A stretch of 34,949 nucleotides of DNA. It comes from an uncultured Bacteroidales bacterium. GTDB lineage: Bacteria; Bacteroidota; Bacteroidia; Bacteroidales; UBA932. The notes beneath the pieces are model-generated. The model had not been told where the DNA came from, searched no databases, and saw nothing but the letters and a program-made list of their open reading frames with translations. Positions 15,161-24,507 of this stretch are shown here, piece after piece. The position numbers were made by a program, and so were the translations under genes. Location of the stretch: assembly GCA_934678915.1 (NCBI GenBank), contig CAKUSF010000008.1, positions 1 to 34,949 of the forward strand. Direction: 5' to 3'. Within the stretch, counting starts at the first letter, position 1, and every line of letters starts with the position of its first letter.

Positions 15161-15904
15161 CTACAGGTTTTTAAGATAGGAGATTGAGTCAGGACCTTCA
15201 TTGAATAGAAGATCCATGATTGAAAGATTCGGAACAAAACCGTACTTTGGGGCAAAGACCTGAAAGTACGGTTTTTTCAGATTCAGATCTTTAAGGATGT
15301 TGTCAGGGCGTTTCGGATGGATAATCTCACGGTAGTCCAACCCGTAGCGGCCCGTGTCCACAGGAATCTCGCGGGAACGGACGGGGAAATATTCATAAGT
15401 CATTCTCAGGTCCACCGAGATGCCGGTCTTTCGGAGGAAAAATTTAATCAATTGAAGATCAAGGTCGAATAACGTCTCTGGTCGTGAATCCAGAATGGCG
15501 AAGAGTTCATCCTTGTAATATTCAAAATAGGCGGAAGATTCGTAGGCGGAGGCAATCGCCCGCTCGGTACGGATTAGCCAAGGAGTCGAGTAATCCACCT
15601 TGATCCTAGTGATCGGCAGTTCGTGAGTACCACTCTCGTGAACAATCGGAAAGTTCAGGCTTTGAGGACCGTCGGCTGCATAGTAGCGGAAACGGTTTCT
15701 CCATGATTGCTTCTGATAATGTTCGCAAGCCTCAAGGTAAACAACAGAAGGCTTCACCCTGTCCGGGGACAAGATGAAGTCTTTAGCAATCAATGCGAAA
15801 TAGCTAATCGGAGGAAACCATGCCACACTAAGCAGCAAGGGAGTTTCTTCACTACTATTCAAATTCTCCTTTCTCGTGGGAGTCGTTTGCCCTGATGATT
15901 CCAC
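15161..15904 (-). CDS. WbqC family protein
   Basis: A 247-residue protein if started at ATG 15904. The family-like core begins LLLSVAWFPPISYFALIAK, followed by EHYQKQSWRNR, LPITRIKVDYSTPW and ELFAILDSRPETLFDL, as in WbqC-like proteins encoded in polysaccharide loci; their biochemical role is poorly known. The ATG start overlaps the 3' end of lpxA by 50 bp. Most WbqC proteins start close to the LLLS segment, and an in-frame TTG at 15838 would give that shorter form, 225 residues. An AAAGGAG sequence sits in the lpxA tail between the two starts. It is the last gene of the lpxD-lpxC-lpxA operon; in Bacteroidota these families occur together, which suggests a cell-envelope role. Confidence 0.82.
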   Translation of the reverse strand: MESSGQTTPTRKENLNSSEETPLLLSVAWFPPISYFALIAKDFILSPDRVKPSVVYLEACEHYQKQSWRNRFRYYAADGPQSLNFPIVHESGTHELPITRIKVDYSTPWLIRTERAIASAYESSAYFEYYKDELFAILDSRPETLFDLDLQLIKFFLRKTGISVDLRMTYEYFPVRSREIPVDTGRYGLDYREIIHPKRPDNILKDLNLKKPYFQVFAPKYGFVPNLSIMDLLFNEGPDSISYLKNL

Positions 15905-16667
15905 GCTTCGAGCTTCTGATGAAATTCAGAATGGTGTCACGCTCCTCGCTCTGAGGGAATCCGGCCTCAACTTTGGCGCAACCATCGGTGATGTTGTAGC
16001 CGGAGAAATAGATCGTGTCGTAGATGTCTTTAATGTTGCGGATGACCTCAGCCGAGAAGCCACGACGACGAAGACCGACAATGTTTACTCCAGAATAGCA
16101 GATAGGGTCTCGGCCACAGAGGACGTAAGGAGGTATGTCCTTGTTGATCTTGGACATTCCACCGACCATGGCGTGGCAACCGATCTTTGAAAACTGGTGA
16201 GCCTTAGCACCGCCTCCTACAATTGCCCAATCATCAACAACTGTCTCCCCAGCAATGCCAACGAAGCTGACCAAGATGCAGTGCTCTCCGACAACACAGT
16301 CATGAGCGACATGGACGTAAGACATCAGCAATGTGTTGCTGCCAATCTTTGTCACACCTTTTCCGCTTGCTTTTGTTCCACGGTTAATGGTAACGCATTC
16401 ACGGATAGTAACATTATCGCCTATCTCAACATAGGTAATCTCCCCTTCATACTTTAGATCCTGAGGAATGGCACCTACAACAGCACCCGGAAAAACATGA
16501 CAGTTCTTTCCCATCTTAACATAAGGGTAAATCACAGCATTAGGCTGGATCACGCATCCGTCTCCGATCTCTACATTTTCATCTATGAACGCAAAAGGGC
16601 CGATCTCAATGTTATCGCCAAGCTTTGCGTTCGGGCTGACTGACGCCAACGGTGAAATTTTGTTCAT
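15855..16667 (-). CDS. lpxA: UDP-N-acetylglucosamine acyltransferase
   Basis: First enzyme of lipid A synthesis: it moves a hydroxyacyl chain from ACP to UDP-GlcNAc O-3. The 270-residue protein is built of left-handed beta-helix hexapeptide repeats from residue 5, with the catalytic His at about 122 in VHVAHDC. The C-terminal helical part contains GLRRRGFS, a conserved stretch in LpxA. The chosen start is ATG 16667; the frame also contains a TTG two codons earlier. It begins 11 nt after the lpxC stop. The start context is TTGAATATG. Its last codons overlap the start of wbqC. Confidence 0.95.
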   Translation of the reverse strand: MNKISPLASVSPNAKLGDNIEIGPFAFIDENVEIGDGCVIQPNAVIYPYVKMGKNCHVFPGAVVGAIPQDLKYEGEITYVEIGDNVTIRECVTINRGTKASGKGVTKIGSNTLLMSYVHVAHDCVVGEHCILVSFVGIAGETVVDDWAIVGGGAKAHQFSKIGCHAMVGGMSKINKDIPPYVLCGRDPICYSGVNIVGLRRRGFSAEVIRNIKDIYDTIYFSGYNITDGCAKVEAGFPQSEERDTILNFIRSSKRGIIRANDSHEKGEFE

Positions 16668-16678
16668 ATTCAAATGTT

Positions 16679-17596
16679 TTATTTTCTGATTTTCTCACGG
16701 ATTGCCGCAGCTGTCCGTGTGTTGATGGTGTGACCCGGCTTGAACGCTGTGACCTTGGCTTTGAGGTACCCTCCAGCTAGCCTTAGGTCTCCGATAAGGT
16801 CCAACAACTTGTGCCTACCACACTCATTAGGGAAATGGAGCTGAAGATTGTTCAAGTACCCGTTGTCATTAATAGACAGTTTCGGAACATTGAACAATGC
16901 TGACAGCCTTTCTATCTGCTCAGGCTGAACCGGATGCTCGACAATCACAATCGCATTATCGACATCGCCTCCTTTCACCAAATTGTTTTGGAAAAGATAT
17001 TCAATCTCATGGAAAAAGACGAATGTGCGGCATGGACCAATCTGGGTTGCATAATCTGTCGATTCGTCCCAGTGGGCAGTCTGAACTCCAAGGACTTTTG
17101 AGCCGAAATCTACCGTGATGTCCATGGATGGAGCATCAGCCGGGGTTATTCTCACATAGGAACCTGTCTTCTCATCCCTTACCTCAATCTCTTCAGGAAT
17201 CGTGATGTACCTTCTTTCTGCCTCCTGCTCTTTAAGGCCATCCTTGGAAATCGCCTCTACATAATAACGGGCACTGCCATCCAAAATCGGAACCTCAACA
17301 TTATCAATTTCGACAATGGCGTTATCGACGCCCATTCCGGTAAGAGCGGACATCAAGTGCTCAATTGTAGCGACTGAAGCGTCTCCTTTTGAAATTGTTG
17401 TGCTTCTGGCAGTGGAAGACACATTCTCAGCAAGTGCCTCAACCACAGCCATCTCACCAAGATCTGTCCTATGGAATACAATTCCAGTGTCCACCGGAGC
17501 AGGCCGGAGAACCATGTTTGACACTTTCCCAGTATGAAGTCCTTTGCCTTGAAAAGCATATTCAGTGGCAAGGGTCTTTTGCTTATTTAGGTTCAT
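16679..17596 (-). CDS. lpxC: UDP-3-O-acyl-N-acetylglucosamine deacetylase, without FabZ domain
   Basis: Zinc-dependent deacetylase, the committed step of lipid A synthesis. The 305-residue product has the expected zinc ligands His80 (IEHLMSA), His262 and Asp266 (GRHKLLDLIGDL), and His289 in the C-terminal GHT. In most Bacteroidota LpxC is the N-terminal half of a fusion with FabZ (about 460 residues). Here a stop follows IREKIRK and lpxA starts 11 nt later, so there is no room for FabZ. The sequence around LSINDNGYLNNLQL resembles the Bacteroidota form, so loss of the FabZ part, or its separation, fits better than import of a foreign lpxC. A promoter box at 17637-17644 lies between lpxD and lpxC. 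Confidence 0.95.
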   Translation of the reverse strand: MNLNKQKTLATEYAFQGKGLHTGKVSNMVLRPAPVDTGIVFHRTDLGEMAVVEALAENVSSTARSTTISKGDASVATIEHLMSALTGMGVDNAIVEIDNVEVPILDGSARYYVEAISKDGLKEQEAERRYITIPEEIEVRDEKTGSYVRITPADAPSMDITVDFGSKVLGVQTAHWDESTDYATQIGPCRTFVFFHEIEYLFQNNLVKGGDVDNAIVIVEHPVQPEQIERLSALFNVPKLSINDNGYLNNLQLHFPNECGRHKLLDLIGDLRLAGGYLKAKVTAFKPGHTINTRTAAAIREKIRK

Positions 17597-17636
17597 AAAT
17601 CAATCTTTTGCAAACTGCGTAAAATACAGCAGTCTG

Positions 17637-17644
17637 CAAAGATA
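17637..17644 (-). promoter_or_regulatory. Internal -7 promoter box for lpxC-lpxA-wbqC (TATCTTTG)
   Basis: TATCTTTG on the minus strand is 41 nt upstream of the lpxC ATG, in the 103-bp gap after lpxD. A palindromic TTGAATATTCAA (17656-17667) lies in the -33 region and could be an operator. The lpxD stop region also contains a small hairpin GTAGC-AAATG-GCTAC (17686-17700). Confidence 0.6.
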
Positions 17645-17699
17645 GCAATGAAATTTTGAATATTCAAGGATTACTTCGCCACTTCGTAGCAAATGGCTA

Positions 17700-18689
17700 C
17701 TATTCCTCTCCCTGACGCTTGAAGACAGCGTAGCTGCGGAGGTAGTTTTTCAGAGGAAGGGCCGGTGAGCCAAGGAAAACCTGACCTGACTTACGAATAT
17801 TCCCGATCACACCGCACTGGGCACCGATCGTGGTGTTGTCAGCTATATTCAGATGCCCTGCTATGCCGACTTGACCAGCCAGGATGCAGTTCTTGCCGAT
17901 TTTTGTGGAACCTGCGATGCCGCACTGGGCAGCCATCACAGTGTTGTCTCCGATCTGGACATTGTGGGCAATCTGGCAGAGGTTGTCGATCTTCACACCG
18001 TTGCCGATGATGGTGGATTCCATCTCGGACTTGTCGATGGTTGTTCCTGCTCCGATCTCCACATTGTTGCCAATGACCACATTGCCGATGTGCTCAATCT
18101 TCTCCCAAGTTCCGTCAGGAAGCGGGGCGTTGCCGAAGCCATCAGAACCAATGACAGCATTGGCGTGGATGATCACGTTGTCACCGATCACCATACCAGG
18201 ATAGATTACCACACCGGGATAAATAATGCAATGCGAGCCAATCACCGTGTTGTCTCCGACATAGACATTCTCGTAGATCTTGGTGTAATCCCCTACTTTT
18301 GCATGATGACCAACGTAAGAATGGCTTCCAAGATAAACCTTCTTTCCAAATTTTGTAGTCAAAAACCATGATGAACGAAAACCCCTGTGCCTCTTGTCGG
18401 TACGCTTCTGAGTAGAGACATATTTAAGAAGGTCCGCAAGTGACTTGTAGGCATCGTCAACCCTTACCATGGTTGATGTCACAGCCTCCTTGGGGGTGAA
18501 ATCCTTATTGACCAGCAGGACGCTCGCCCTGCATGTGTAAACATATTTCTCGTACTTCGGATTTGCGAAAAAGCAGAGCTGCCCTGGTTTGCCATGCTCT
18601 ATCTTCGCGAATGATGTGACTGTTGCCTGAGGGTCGCCCTCAACGGTTCCCTTCAGCACCTGAGCCAATTGCTTTGCGGTAAATTCCAT
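17700..18689 (-). CDS. lpxD: UDP-3-O-acylglucosamine N-acyltransferase
   Basis: Third enzyme of lipid A synthesis, adding the N-linked hydroxyacyl chain. The 329-residue protein has an N-terminal uridine-binding domain (1-~100, with [16 protein letters not shown]), then a left-handed beta-helix of hexapeptide repeats from about 118, with the catalytic His at 242 in QIAHNVQIG, and a short C-terminal helix. The length is normal for Bacteroidota. It is the first gene of lpxD-lpxC-lpxA-wbqC. Upstream on the minus strand TTTCTTTG at 18733-18740 is a weak match to the -7 consensus. Confidence 0.95.
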   Translation of the reverse strand: MEFTAKQLAQVLKGTVEGDPQATVTSFAKIEHGKPGQLCFFANPKYEKYVYTCRASVLLVNKDFTPKEAVTSTMVRVDDAYKSLADLLKYVSTQKRTDKRHRGFRSSWFLTTKFGKKVYLGSHSYVGHHAKVGDYTKIYENVYVGDNTVIGSHCIIYPGVVIYPGMVIGDNVIIHANAVIGSDGFGNAPLPDGTWEKIEHIGNVVIGNNVEIGAGTTIDKSEMESTIIGNGVKIDNLCQIAHNVQIGDNTVMAAQCGIAGSTKIGKNCILAGQVGIAGHLNIADNTTIGAQCGVIGNIRKSGQVFLGSPALPLKNYLRSYAVFKRQGEE

Positions 18690-18773
18690 CTTTTATGGCG
18701 CGTTAAATTCTTCAAATTTTACCAAACGTTCTGCAAAGAAAGCAATTTATTTTCATATTCACTAAAATATTCT

Positions 18774-18781
18774 TATCTTTG
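18774..18781 (+). promoter_or_regulatory. -7 promoter box for rimP-nusA-infB (TATCTTTG)
   Basis: TATCTTTG matches TAnnTTTG. Transcription should start about 7 nt downstream, directly before the leader hairpin at 18794-18830. The rimP ATG is 66 nt from the box. Confidence 0.7.
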
Positions 18782-18793
18782 CATCGTTGTGAG

Positions 18794-18830
18794 AGATAGG
18801 AGGACGAAAGCGTCTCCTATCTTTTGTTTT
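18794..18830 (+). terminator. Terminator-like hairpin in the rimP-nusA-infB leader
   Basis: AGATAGGAGGACG, loop AAAG, and CGTCTCCTATCT pair over 12 bp with one bulged base, followed by TTTGTTTTGT. It lies between the promoter and the rimP ATG at 18847, so it can act as an attenuator for the whole operon. NusA is encoded downstream and acts on such hairpins, so autoregulation is plausible but not shown. Confidence 0.65.
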
Positions 18831-18846
18831 GTAAAACTATTGATTT

Positions 18847-19317
18847 ATGAAAAAGGAAGAGATACTCTCCGTTATTGACGAGGCCGTCCGCTCTCGCGGA
18901 TGTTTCATTGTGGATGTCACAGTGAGCCAGGACAATGATGTTGTCCTGACCATCGAAAAAGAGGTTGGAGACATTGATCTTGAGGATTGTGTCAGCGTCA
19001 ACAACGCGTTCCTTGATGCTTTCGACAAGGATGCGGAAGACTATTCCCTTACTGTCACTTCAGCGGGACTTGACCAGCCTTTCAAGGTCTTGAAGCAATA
19101 CGAGAAAGCTATCGGATCCTCCGTGGAAGTGAGGCTCAAAGGGGGAAAGAAAATAGTCGGAGTACTCACGGAAGCGAATAAAGAAGGAATATGCCTCCGC
19201 TACTCACAAAAAGAGGCTGTCGAAGGAAAAAAACGGAAGGAGCTCGTGGAGCATGAGGACCGAATCGGATTCGATGAGGTAAACTCCGTCATTCCTCACA
19301 TCGTGTTCAAGAAATAA
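18847..19317 (+). CDS. rimP: Ribosome maturation factor RimP
   Basis: Needed for assembly of the 30S ribosomal subunit. The 156-residue protein shows the two-domain RimP form: the N-terminal half contains RGCFIVDVTV and EVGDIDLEDCVSVN, and the segment YSLTVTSAGLDQPFK is the family signature (usually VSSPGLDRPL). The C-terminal Sm-like part includes SVEVRLKGGKKIVGVLTEA. It is the first gene of the widespread rimP-nusA-infB order, with nusA starting 18 nt after its stop. The start is ATG 18847. Confidence 0.93.
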   Translation: MKKEEILSVIDEAVRSRGCFIVDVTVSQDNDVVLTIEKEVGDIDLEDCVSVNNAFLDAFDKDAEDYSLTVTSAGLDQPFKVLKQYEKAIGSSVEVRLKGGKKIVGVLTEANKEGICLRYSQKEAVEGKKRKELVEHEDRIGFDEVNSVIPHIVFKK

Positions 19318-19335
19318 AAATACAAGAATATAATC

Positions 19336-20601
19336 ATGGAAAAGAAAGAAGAAATCACTCTGATTGACGCCTTCAAGGACTTCAAGGAGGAGAAGAACAT
19401 TGACAGACCTGTGATGATGGGCGTCTTGAAGGACGTGTTCCTCACACAGATTGCCAAAACCTATGGCTCTGCTGACAATTTCGATGTCATCATCAATGTC
19501 GATAAGGGAGACTGCGAAATCTACCAGAACTTCGACATCGTGGAGGAGGTTGAGAATCCTAACACACAAATTACCTTGGATCAAATCAAGGCCGAGACTG
19601 GGGACGATGACTACGAAATCGGTGACGTCTATACCAAAAAGCTTTCCCTCGCTTCTTTCGGAAGAAGAGGAATCCTCAACATCAGGCAGAATCTCCAAGG
19701 CCGAATCATGGACATCGACAAGGCGAATGTCTTCAAGGCTTATTCGGACAAGGTTGGAGAAATCTTTACTGGAGAAATCTATCAGACATGGTCAAAGGAG
19801 GTCATCATCTTGGATGAAGACAACAACGAGTTGCATCTTCCTAAAGCCGAGCAGATTCCTGGAGAAAGATTCAAGAAGGGAGACACCATCCGCGCAATCA
19901 TAAAGAGCGTGGAGATGAAAAACAACACCACTCCTTACATCACTCTTTCCAGAACTTCCAACGAGTTCCTTGAAAAGCTCTTCGAGCACGAGGTTCCTGA
20001 AATATTCGATGGTCTCATCACCATCAAGAAAGTTGTTCGTGTTCCAGGTGAGCGTGCCAAGGTTGCAGTTGAGTCTTATGACGAGAGAATCGACCCGATT
20101 GGAGCCTGCATCGGTGTTAAGGGATCCAGAATTATCGGCATCGTTCGCGAGCTTCGCAATGAAAACATTGATGTACTTCAGTGGACGAACAACACTCAAC
20201 TTCTCATCCAGAGGGCTCTCAGCCCTGCAAGAGTGTCCTCAATTGATCTCGGGAACTCAGATGAGGACAAAATCAAGGTTTACATGCAGCCGGATGAGGT
20301 CAAGAAGGGTATCGGACGCGGAGGTTGCAACATCAAACTCGCTGGAATGCTTGTCGGAAGGGAGATTGAAGTTTGGAGAGAGCTTCCTAAGGATGAGGCA
20401 CAGGAGGAAGAGGATGTTCTTCTGAGTGAGTTCAGCAACGAGATCGACCAGTGGGTAATTGATCGTCTGGAAGCAATCGGATGCGACACTGCCAAAAGCG
20501 TGCTTGCCTTCTCTCCAGAAGACATCGCCAAGAGAGCCGACCTTGAGGATGAGACCGTGGCAGAGGTGTTCAGGATCCTGAGAGCCGAATTTGAAGAATA
20601 G
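19336..20601 (+). CDS. nusA: Transcription termination/antitermination factor NusA
   Basis: Binds RNA polymerase and nascent RNA and modulates pausing, termination and antitermination. The 421-residue protein has an N-terminal polymerase-binding domain (1-~125, with RRGILNIRQNLQGRI at its end), an S1 domain (about 135-200) and two KH domains, including the NusA signature RVPGERAKVAVES and IGACIGVKGSRIIGIVREL. A short acidic C-terminal region follows, without the two acidic repeats of E. coli NusA. This is the usual Bacteroidota length. It is the middle gene of rimP-nusA-infB, with 45 nt to the infB ATG. Confidence 0.95.
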   Translation: MEKKEEITLIDAFKDFKEEKNIDRPVMMGVLKDVFLTQIAKTYGSADNFDVIINVDKGDCEIYQNFDIVEEVENPNTQITLDQIKAETGDDDYEIGDVYTKKLSLASFGRRGILNIRQNLQGRIMDIDKANVFKAYSDKVGEIFTGEIYQTWSKEVIILDEDNNELHLPKAEQIPGERFKKGDTIRAIIKSVEMKNNTTPYITLSRTSNEFLEKLFEHEVPEIFDGLITIKKVVRVPGERAKVAVESYDERIDPIGACIGVKGSRIIGIVRELRNENIDVLQWTNNTQLLIQRALSPARVSSIDLGNSDEDKIKVYMQPDEVKKGIGRGGCNIKLAGMLVGREIEVWRELPKDEAQEEEDVLLSEFSNEIDQWVIDRLEAIGCDTAKSVLAFSPEDIAKRADLEDETVAEVFRILRAEFEE

Positions 20602-20646
20602 TTCCTTGATAGCTAGAGGACAATAATAATTTTAAAGGGGTTGAAT

Positions 20647-23559
20647 ATGGCAGAAATCAGACTAAACAAAATAATAAAAACGTATAACATCGGACTTCAG
20701 AGCCTTGTGGATTTCCTTAACAGCAAGGGAGTTGAAGTCGAGGCTAATCCAAATGCCAAGATATCAGACGAATTACTCCCTGAGATTGGAAAGCAATTCG
20801 GAAAGGACTTGGAGTTGAAACAGGCTTCTGAAAAGGTTGACATCAAGCTCAATGAAATTCTTGAGAAGACATCAAGGAAACAGCAGGAAAATGCCAAGGA
20901 AGAAGAAGATGATGATGAGCCAGTCAGAGAGACTGTCATAAAGACTACCATCTTTATTCCGGTAGAGCCAAAGCCGGAAGCCGCTCCAGAGCAAAAACCA
21001 GAGCCAGAACCGGAGCCGGAACCTGTGCCAGAAGTAAAGGAGGAGCCAATGCCTCAGCCCGAAGCAAAGCCTGTTGTTGAAGAGCCAGAAGTCAAGCCTG
21101 AGATAGAGGTTCCCGCTGAAACTCCTAAGGCAGAAGAACCGAAAGTTGAGAAAGAGGTTGCTCCTGAGCCGAAAAAAGAAACCCCTAAGGTAGAAACTGT
21201 CAAAGAAAACGTTCCTGAGCCAACAACCCCGGCAGCAGGAAAGGCATTTCATGGCGGTGAGAGACAAATGAGCAAGCACGAGAAGAAACTTGCAGCTGCC
21301 GCAAAGCAGAAAGAGGAACAAGCAAGGGCTAAACAACAGCCACAACACGAAGTCAAGGAAGTGAAACCTAAAGAAGAGAGTTCTACACCTGGCCTCAAAG
21401 TACTCGGAAAGATAGATTTGTCCCAATTCGAGCCAAAAAGAGGGAACAAGAAGAGGGAGAGAATCGCCAAGGGAAGCCAGAAGGTCGATGTGGCAAAGGA
21501 AGGCAAACAAGCCGACAACAGCTCTCGCAAAGACAAAAACAAGAATGCCAAGCAGGCTCAGGAGCAGGGCAAGGGAGGAAAGAAACGAGGCCGTGGAGCG
21601 GATCGTTTCAAACCTGCCATGACCGAAGAGGAGCAGGAGGCAATGCAGAAGGAAATCCAGAAGCAGGTCAAGGAGACCTACGCTAGGATGAACGACAACA
21701 AAAAGAACAACTTCGGAGCCAAATACAGAAAGGAAAAGAGGGAGCAGGCTGCGGCCAAATCCCAAGAGGAAATGGCACAGGAGATCGCCGAGAAGAAAGT
21801 TCTCAAGGTCACTGAATTTGTGACCGTGAACGACCTCGCTACACTCATGAACAACACCCCAGTCAACGAGGTCATCAAGGCTTGCATGGATCTCGGTCTT
21901 ATGGTGTCAATCAACCAGAGACTTGACGCTGAAGCGCTTGTCCTTGTCGCTGAGCAGTTTGGCTACAAGGTTGAGTTCGTCACCGCTGATCTTACCGAAG
22001 AGATTGAGGGAAGCAGCGAGCAGGCCGACAGAGAAGAAGATCTAGTTCCAAGGCCACCGATCATCACCGTGATGGGACATGTTGACCACGGTAAGACGTC
22101 GTTGCTCGACTATATTCGCAAATCAAATGTCATCGCTGGAGAGGCAGGAGGTATCACCCAGCACATCGGTGCCTATAACGTGAAGCTTCCTGACGGAAGG
22201 AGAATCACCTTCCTTGACACTCCTGGCCACGAGGCGTTCACCGCCATGCGTGCCCGTGGTGCCCAGCTCACCGACCTTGCGATCATCATCATCGCTGCCG
22301 ACGACGCGGTGATGCCTCAGACAGTCGAGGCCATCAACCACGCGCAGGCCGCTGGAGTGCCTATGGTCTTCGCAATCAACAAGATTGACAAGCCTGGCGC
22401 ACAGCCTGAGAGGATTTACCAGCAATTGGCGCAAATGAATATCCTCACGGAGGCATGGGGAGGGAAATACCAGTGCCAGGAAATTTCCGCGAAGAAGGGC
22501 ATCAATGTGGACAAGCTTCTTGAAAAGGTACTCCTTGAGACCGACCTTCTTGACCTCAAGGCCAATCCGAACAAGAATGGAGTCGGAGCTGTCATCGAGT
22601 CATCACTTGACAAGGGACGCGGCTATCTCGCCACTGTTCTTGTGCAGGACGGTACACTCAGAACCGGAGACATGGTGTTGAGCGGCAGTTACTACGGCCG
22701 TGTGAAGGCAATGTTCAACGAACGTGGACAGAAAGTGAAAGAAGCCGGCCCTTCTACCCCGGTTTCCATCCTTGGTCTCAACGGGGCCCCAAGCGCTGGA
22801 GACAAGTTCAACGTGATGAGCGACGAGAAGGAGGCCAAGGCGATCGCCAACAAGCGTGAGCAGTTGCTACGCATCCAGGGCATCAAGACCCAGAAGCACA
22901 TGACCCTTGAAGAAATTGGACGAAGAATCGCCATCGGCAACTTCAAGGAGCTCAATGTCATCGTGAAAGGTGACGTGGACGGCTCTGTGGAGGCTCTGTC
23001 CGACTCCCTCATCAAGCTCTCGACCGAGCAGGTTCGCGTGAATGTTATCCACAAGGCCGTTGGAGCGATTTCCGAGTCAGATGTAATTCTGGCCGAGGCT
23101 TCTGATGCTGTCATCATCGGATTCCAGGTTCGTCCTTCGACCGATGCAAGGAAACTGGCTGACGAGCAGGGAATCGAAATCCGTCTCTACTCCGTCATCT
23201 ACGATGCGATCAACGATGTGAAGGATGGTATCGAGGGTATGCTTGAACCTATCAAGAAGGAAGAGATCACTGGAACGGCTGAGGTTAAGCAAACCTTCAA
23301 GATTTCCAAGGTCGGTACGATCGCTGGATGTCTTGTTAGAGATGGTAAGATCGCCAAGACGTCACAGTGCAGACTCATCCGTGACGGAATCGTGGTCTAT
23401 ACCGGAGAACTCGCCTCACTCAAGAGGGGCAAGGACGATGTCAAGGAGGTCTCCGCTGGAATGGAATGCGGTATAGGCATCGAGAAGTTCAACGACCTGA
23501 AGGTCGGGGACAGCATCGAAGCATTTATCATCACTGAAATCAAGCAGAAGTTGGATTAG
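20647..23559 (+). CDS. infB: Translation initiation factor IF-2
   Basis: GTPase that brings fMet-tRNA to the 30S subunit and promotes subunit joining. The 970-residue protein has an IF2 N-terminal subdomain (1-~60), a long charged linker rich in Pro, Glu and Lys (about 95-355), a second N-terminal domain, the G domain with G1 GHVDHGKT at 477-484, then [12 protein letters not shown] and SAKKG, followed by domains II, III and the fMet-tRNA-binding C-terminal part. ATG 20647 is the start; a TTG two codons earlier is in frame. The context is TTGAATATG. The linker makes the opposite strand look open, but no gene is there. The end overlaps convergent folP by 4 bp. Confidence 0.96.
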   Translation: MAEIRLNKIIKTYNIGLQSLVDFLNSKGVEVEANPNAKISDELLPEIGKQFGKDLELKQASEKVDIKLNEILEKTSRKQQENAKEEEDDDEPVRETVIKTTIFIPVEPKPEAAPEQKPEPEPEPEPVPEVKEEPMPQPEAKPVVEEPEVKPEIEVPAETPKAEEPKVEKEVAPEPKKETPKVETVKENVPEPTTPAAGKAFHGGERQMSKHEKKLAAAAKQKEEQARAKQQPQHEVKEVKPKEESSTPGLKVLGKIDLSQFEPKRGNKKRERIAKGSQKVDVAKEGKQADNSSRKDKNKNAKQAQEQGKGGKKRGRGADRFKPAMTEEEQEAMQKEIQKQVKETYARMNDNKKNNFGAKYRKEKREQAAAKSQEEMAQEIAEKKVLKVTEFVTVNDLATLMNNTPVNEVIKACMDLGLMVSINQRLDAEALVLVAEQFGYKVEFVTADLTEEIEGSSEQADREEDLVPRPPIITVMGHVDHGKTSLLDYIRKSNVIAGEAGGITQHIGAYNVKLPDGRRITFLDTPGHEAFTAMRARGAQLTDLAIIIIAADDAVMPQTVEAINHAQAAGVPMVFAINKIDKPGAQPERIYQQLAQMNILTEAWGGKYQCQEISAKKGINVDKLLEKVLLETDLLDLKANPNKNGVGAVIESSLDKGRGYLATVLVQDGTLRTGDMVLSGSYYGRVKAMFNERGQKVKEAGPSTPVSILGLNGAPSAGDKFNVMSDEKEAKAIANKREQLLRIQGIKTQKHMTLEEIGRRIAIGNFKELNVIVKGDVDGSVEALSDSLIKLSTEQVRVNVIHKAVGAISESDVILAEASDAVIIGFQVRPSTDARKLADEQGIEIRLYSVIYDAINDVKDGIEGMLEPIKKEEITGTAEVKQTFKISKVGTIAGCLVRDGKIAKTSQCRLIRDGIVVYTGELASLKRGKDDVKEVSAGMECGIGIEKFNDLKVGDSIEAFIITEIKQKLD

Positions 23560-24386
23560 ATAGCCAATCCATAAAGCAAACGATAAAGTTTAACGGTGCG
23601 GACAGCCTCAGCGACATCATGGACGCGAAGGATGTCCGCTCCGTTTTGTAATGCGATGAAGTCAGCGACCTGAGTGGCGGACAGGGCATCGGACGGAGTG
23701 ATGCCCAAAGGTCTGAACAGGAAACTCTTGCGTGAAAGACCGACAAGGATCACCTTGCCAAACTCCTGAAGCACCGACATCTCGCGAAGAAGCTGCCAGT
23801 TCTGCTCCACGGTCTTGGCGAAACCGAAGCCGGGATCCAGAATCCAATCCTTAACACCGTGCTTGTCTGCCTCGGCTGCGATCCCGACAAAGAACTCTCG
23901 GACAGCTTCAGTTACATTGTCATAGTCGGTTAGGCTCTGCATATTCTTAGGAGTTCCACGGGTGTGCATAGCAATATACGGCAAACCGAGCCTTCCAAGC
24001 AGCGACCACATCTCCTCGCATCCGCCACTGACATCATTCACGATGAAAGGACCGATGATGTCATAGGCTCGGCTGACGATTTCCGGTCTGAAAGTGTCGA
24101 TGGAAATCTTTACTCCAGCATGTTCTGAAGCTAGGATATTCAATGCCGGCTCTAGTCTCTTCCATTCTTCCTCTCCACTGATTGAATCAGATCCCGGACG
24201 GGTCGAGCATGCCCCTAGATCGAGGATGTCCGCTCCTGACTCAAGCATATTCACAACCCGGCCTCGAAAAAGCTCTTCGTCAAAGGTTCCATCCGCTCGG
24301 AGGTTACGGCTGCCCGCAAAAAATGAGTCATCGGTAAGGTTGACGATGCCCATCACCTGGATATTTCTTGATACGTTGTTCCCCAT
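23556..24386 (-). CDS. folP: Dihydropteroate synthase
   Basis: Joins p-aminobenzoate to the pterin in folate synthesis; the target of sulfonamides. The 276-residue protein carries signature 1 as [12 protein letters not shown] (12-23; the family usually has TPDSF, here TDDSF), signature 2 as [16 protein letters not shown] (51-66), [29 protein letters not shown] and VGLSRKSF, so the full TIM-barrel set is present. The frame is open to 24416, but ATG 24386 gives the normal N-terminus. The promoter box TATTTTTG at 24404-24411 allows only a short leader. It ends inside the last 4 bp of infB on the opposite strand. Confidence 0.95.
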   Translation of the reverse strand: MGNNVSRNIQVMGIVNLTDDSFFAGSRNLRADGTFDEELFRGRVVNMLESGADILDLGACSTRPGSDSISGEEEWKRLEPALNILASEHAGVKISIDTFRPEIVSRAYDIIGPFIVNDVSGGCEEMWSLLGRLGLPYIAMHTRGTPKNMQSLTDYDNVTEAVREFFVGIAAEADKHGVKDWILDPGFGFAKTVEQNWQLLREMSVLQEFGKVILVGLSRKSFLFRPLGITPSDALSATQVADFIALQNGADILRVHDVAEAVRTVKLYRLLYGLAI

Positions 24387-24403
24387 AATGAAATAAATTT
24401 GGA

Positions 24404-24411
24404 CAAAAATA
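24404..24411 (-). promoter_or_regulatory. -7 promoter box for folP (TATTTTTG)
   Basis: TATTTTTG on the minus strand is 18 nt upstream of the folP ATG. It is back to back with the tmk box 13 bp away, so the two genes share a divergent promoter region. Confidence 0.6.
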
Positions 24412-24424
24412 GACAAAAAATGAA

Positions 24425-24432
24425 TATCTTTG
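24425..24432 (+). promoter_or_regulatory. -7 promoter box for tmk (TATCTTTG)
   Basis: TATCTTTG is 76 nt before the tmk ATG. The leader contains a 6-bp hairpin GAGGCA...TGCCTC at 24452-24471. The box overlaps a TGAATAT heptamer at 24421-24427. Confidence 0.6.
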
Positions 24433-24507
24433 TGATTCGTGATAATCAGAAAGAGGCAAAATGAGCTGCCTCAACTTTGGCAAAGTCATTATTTAACTAT
24501 TACTACT

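Noticed and set aside
20872..21765. 297-codon minus-strand ORF rich in Leu and Phe
   Set aside because: It is the complement of the Pro/Glu/Lys-rich linker of infB, which lacks stops on the other strand because of its composition. It has no promoter box and no known motif.
23600..23632. Further REP-like copy (GACAGCCTCAGCGAC) in folP
   Set aside because: It shares only part of the centre and lacks paired arms; it encodes conserved folP residues.
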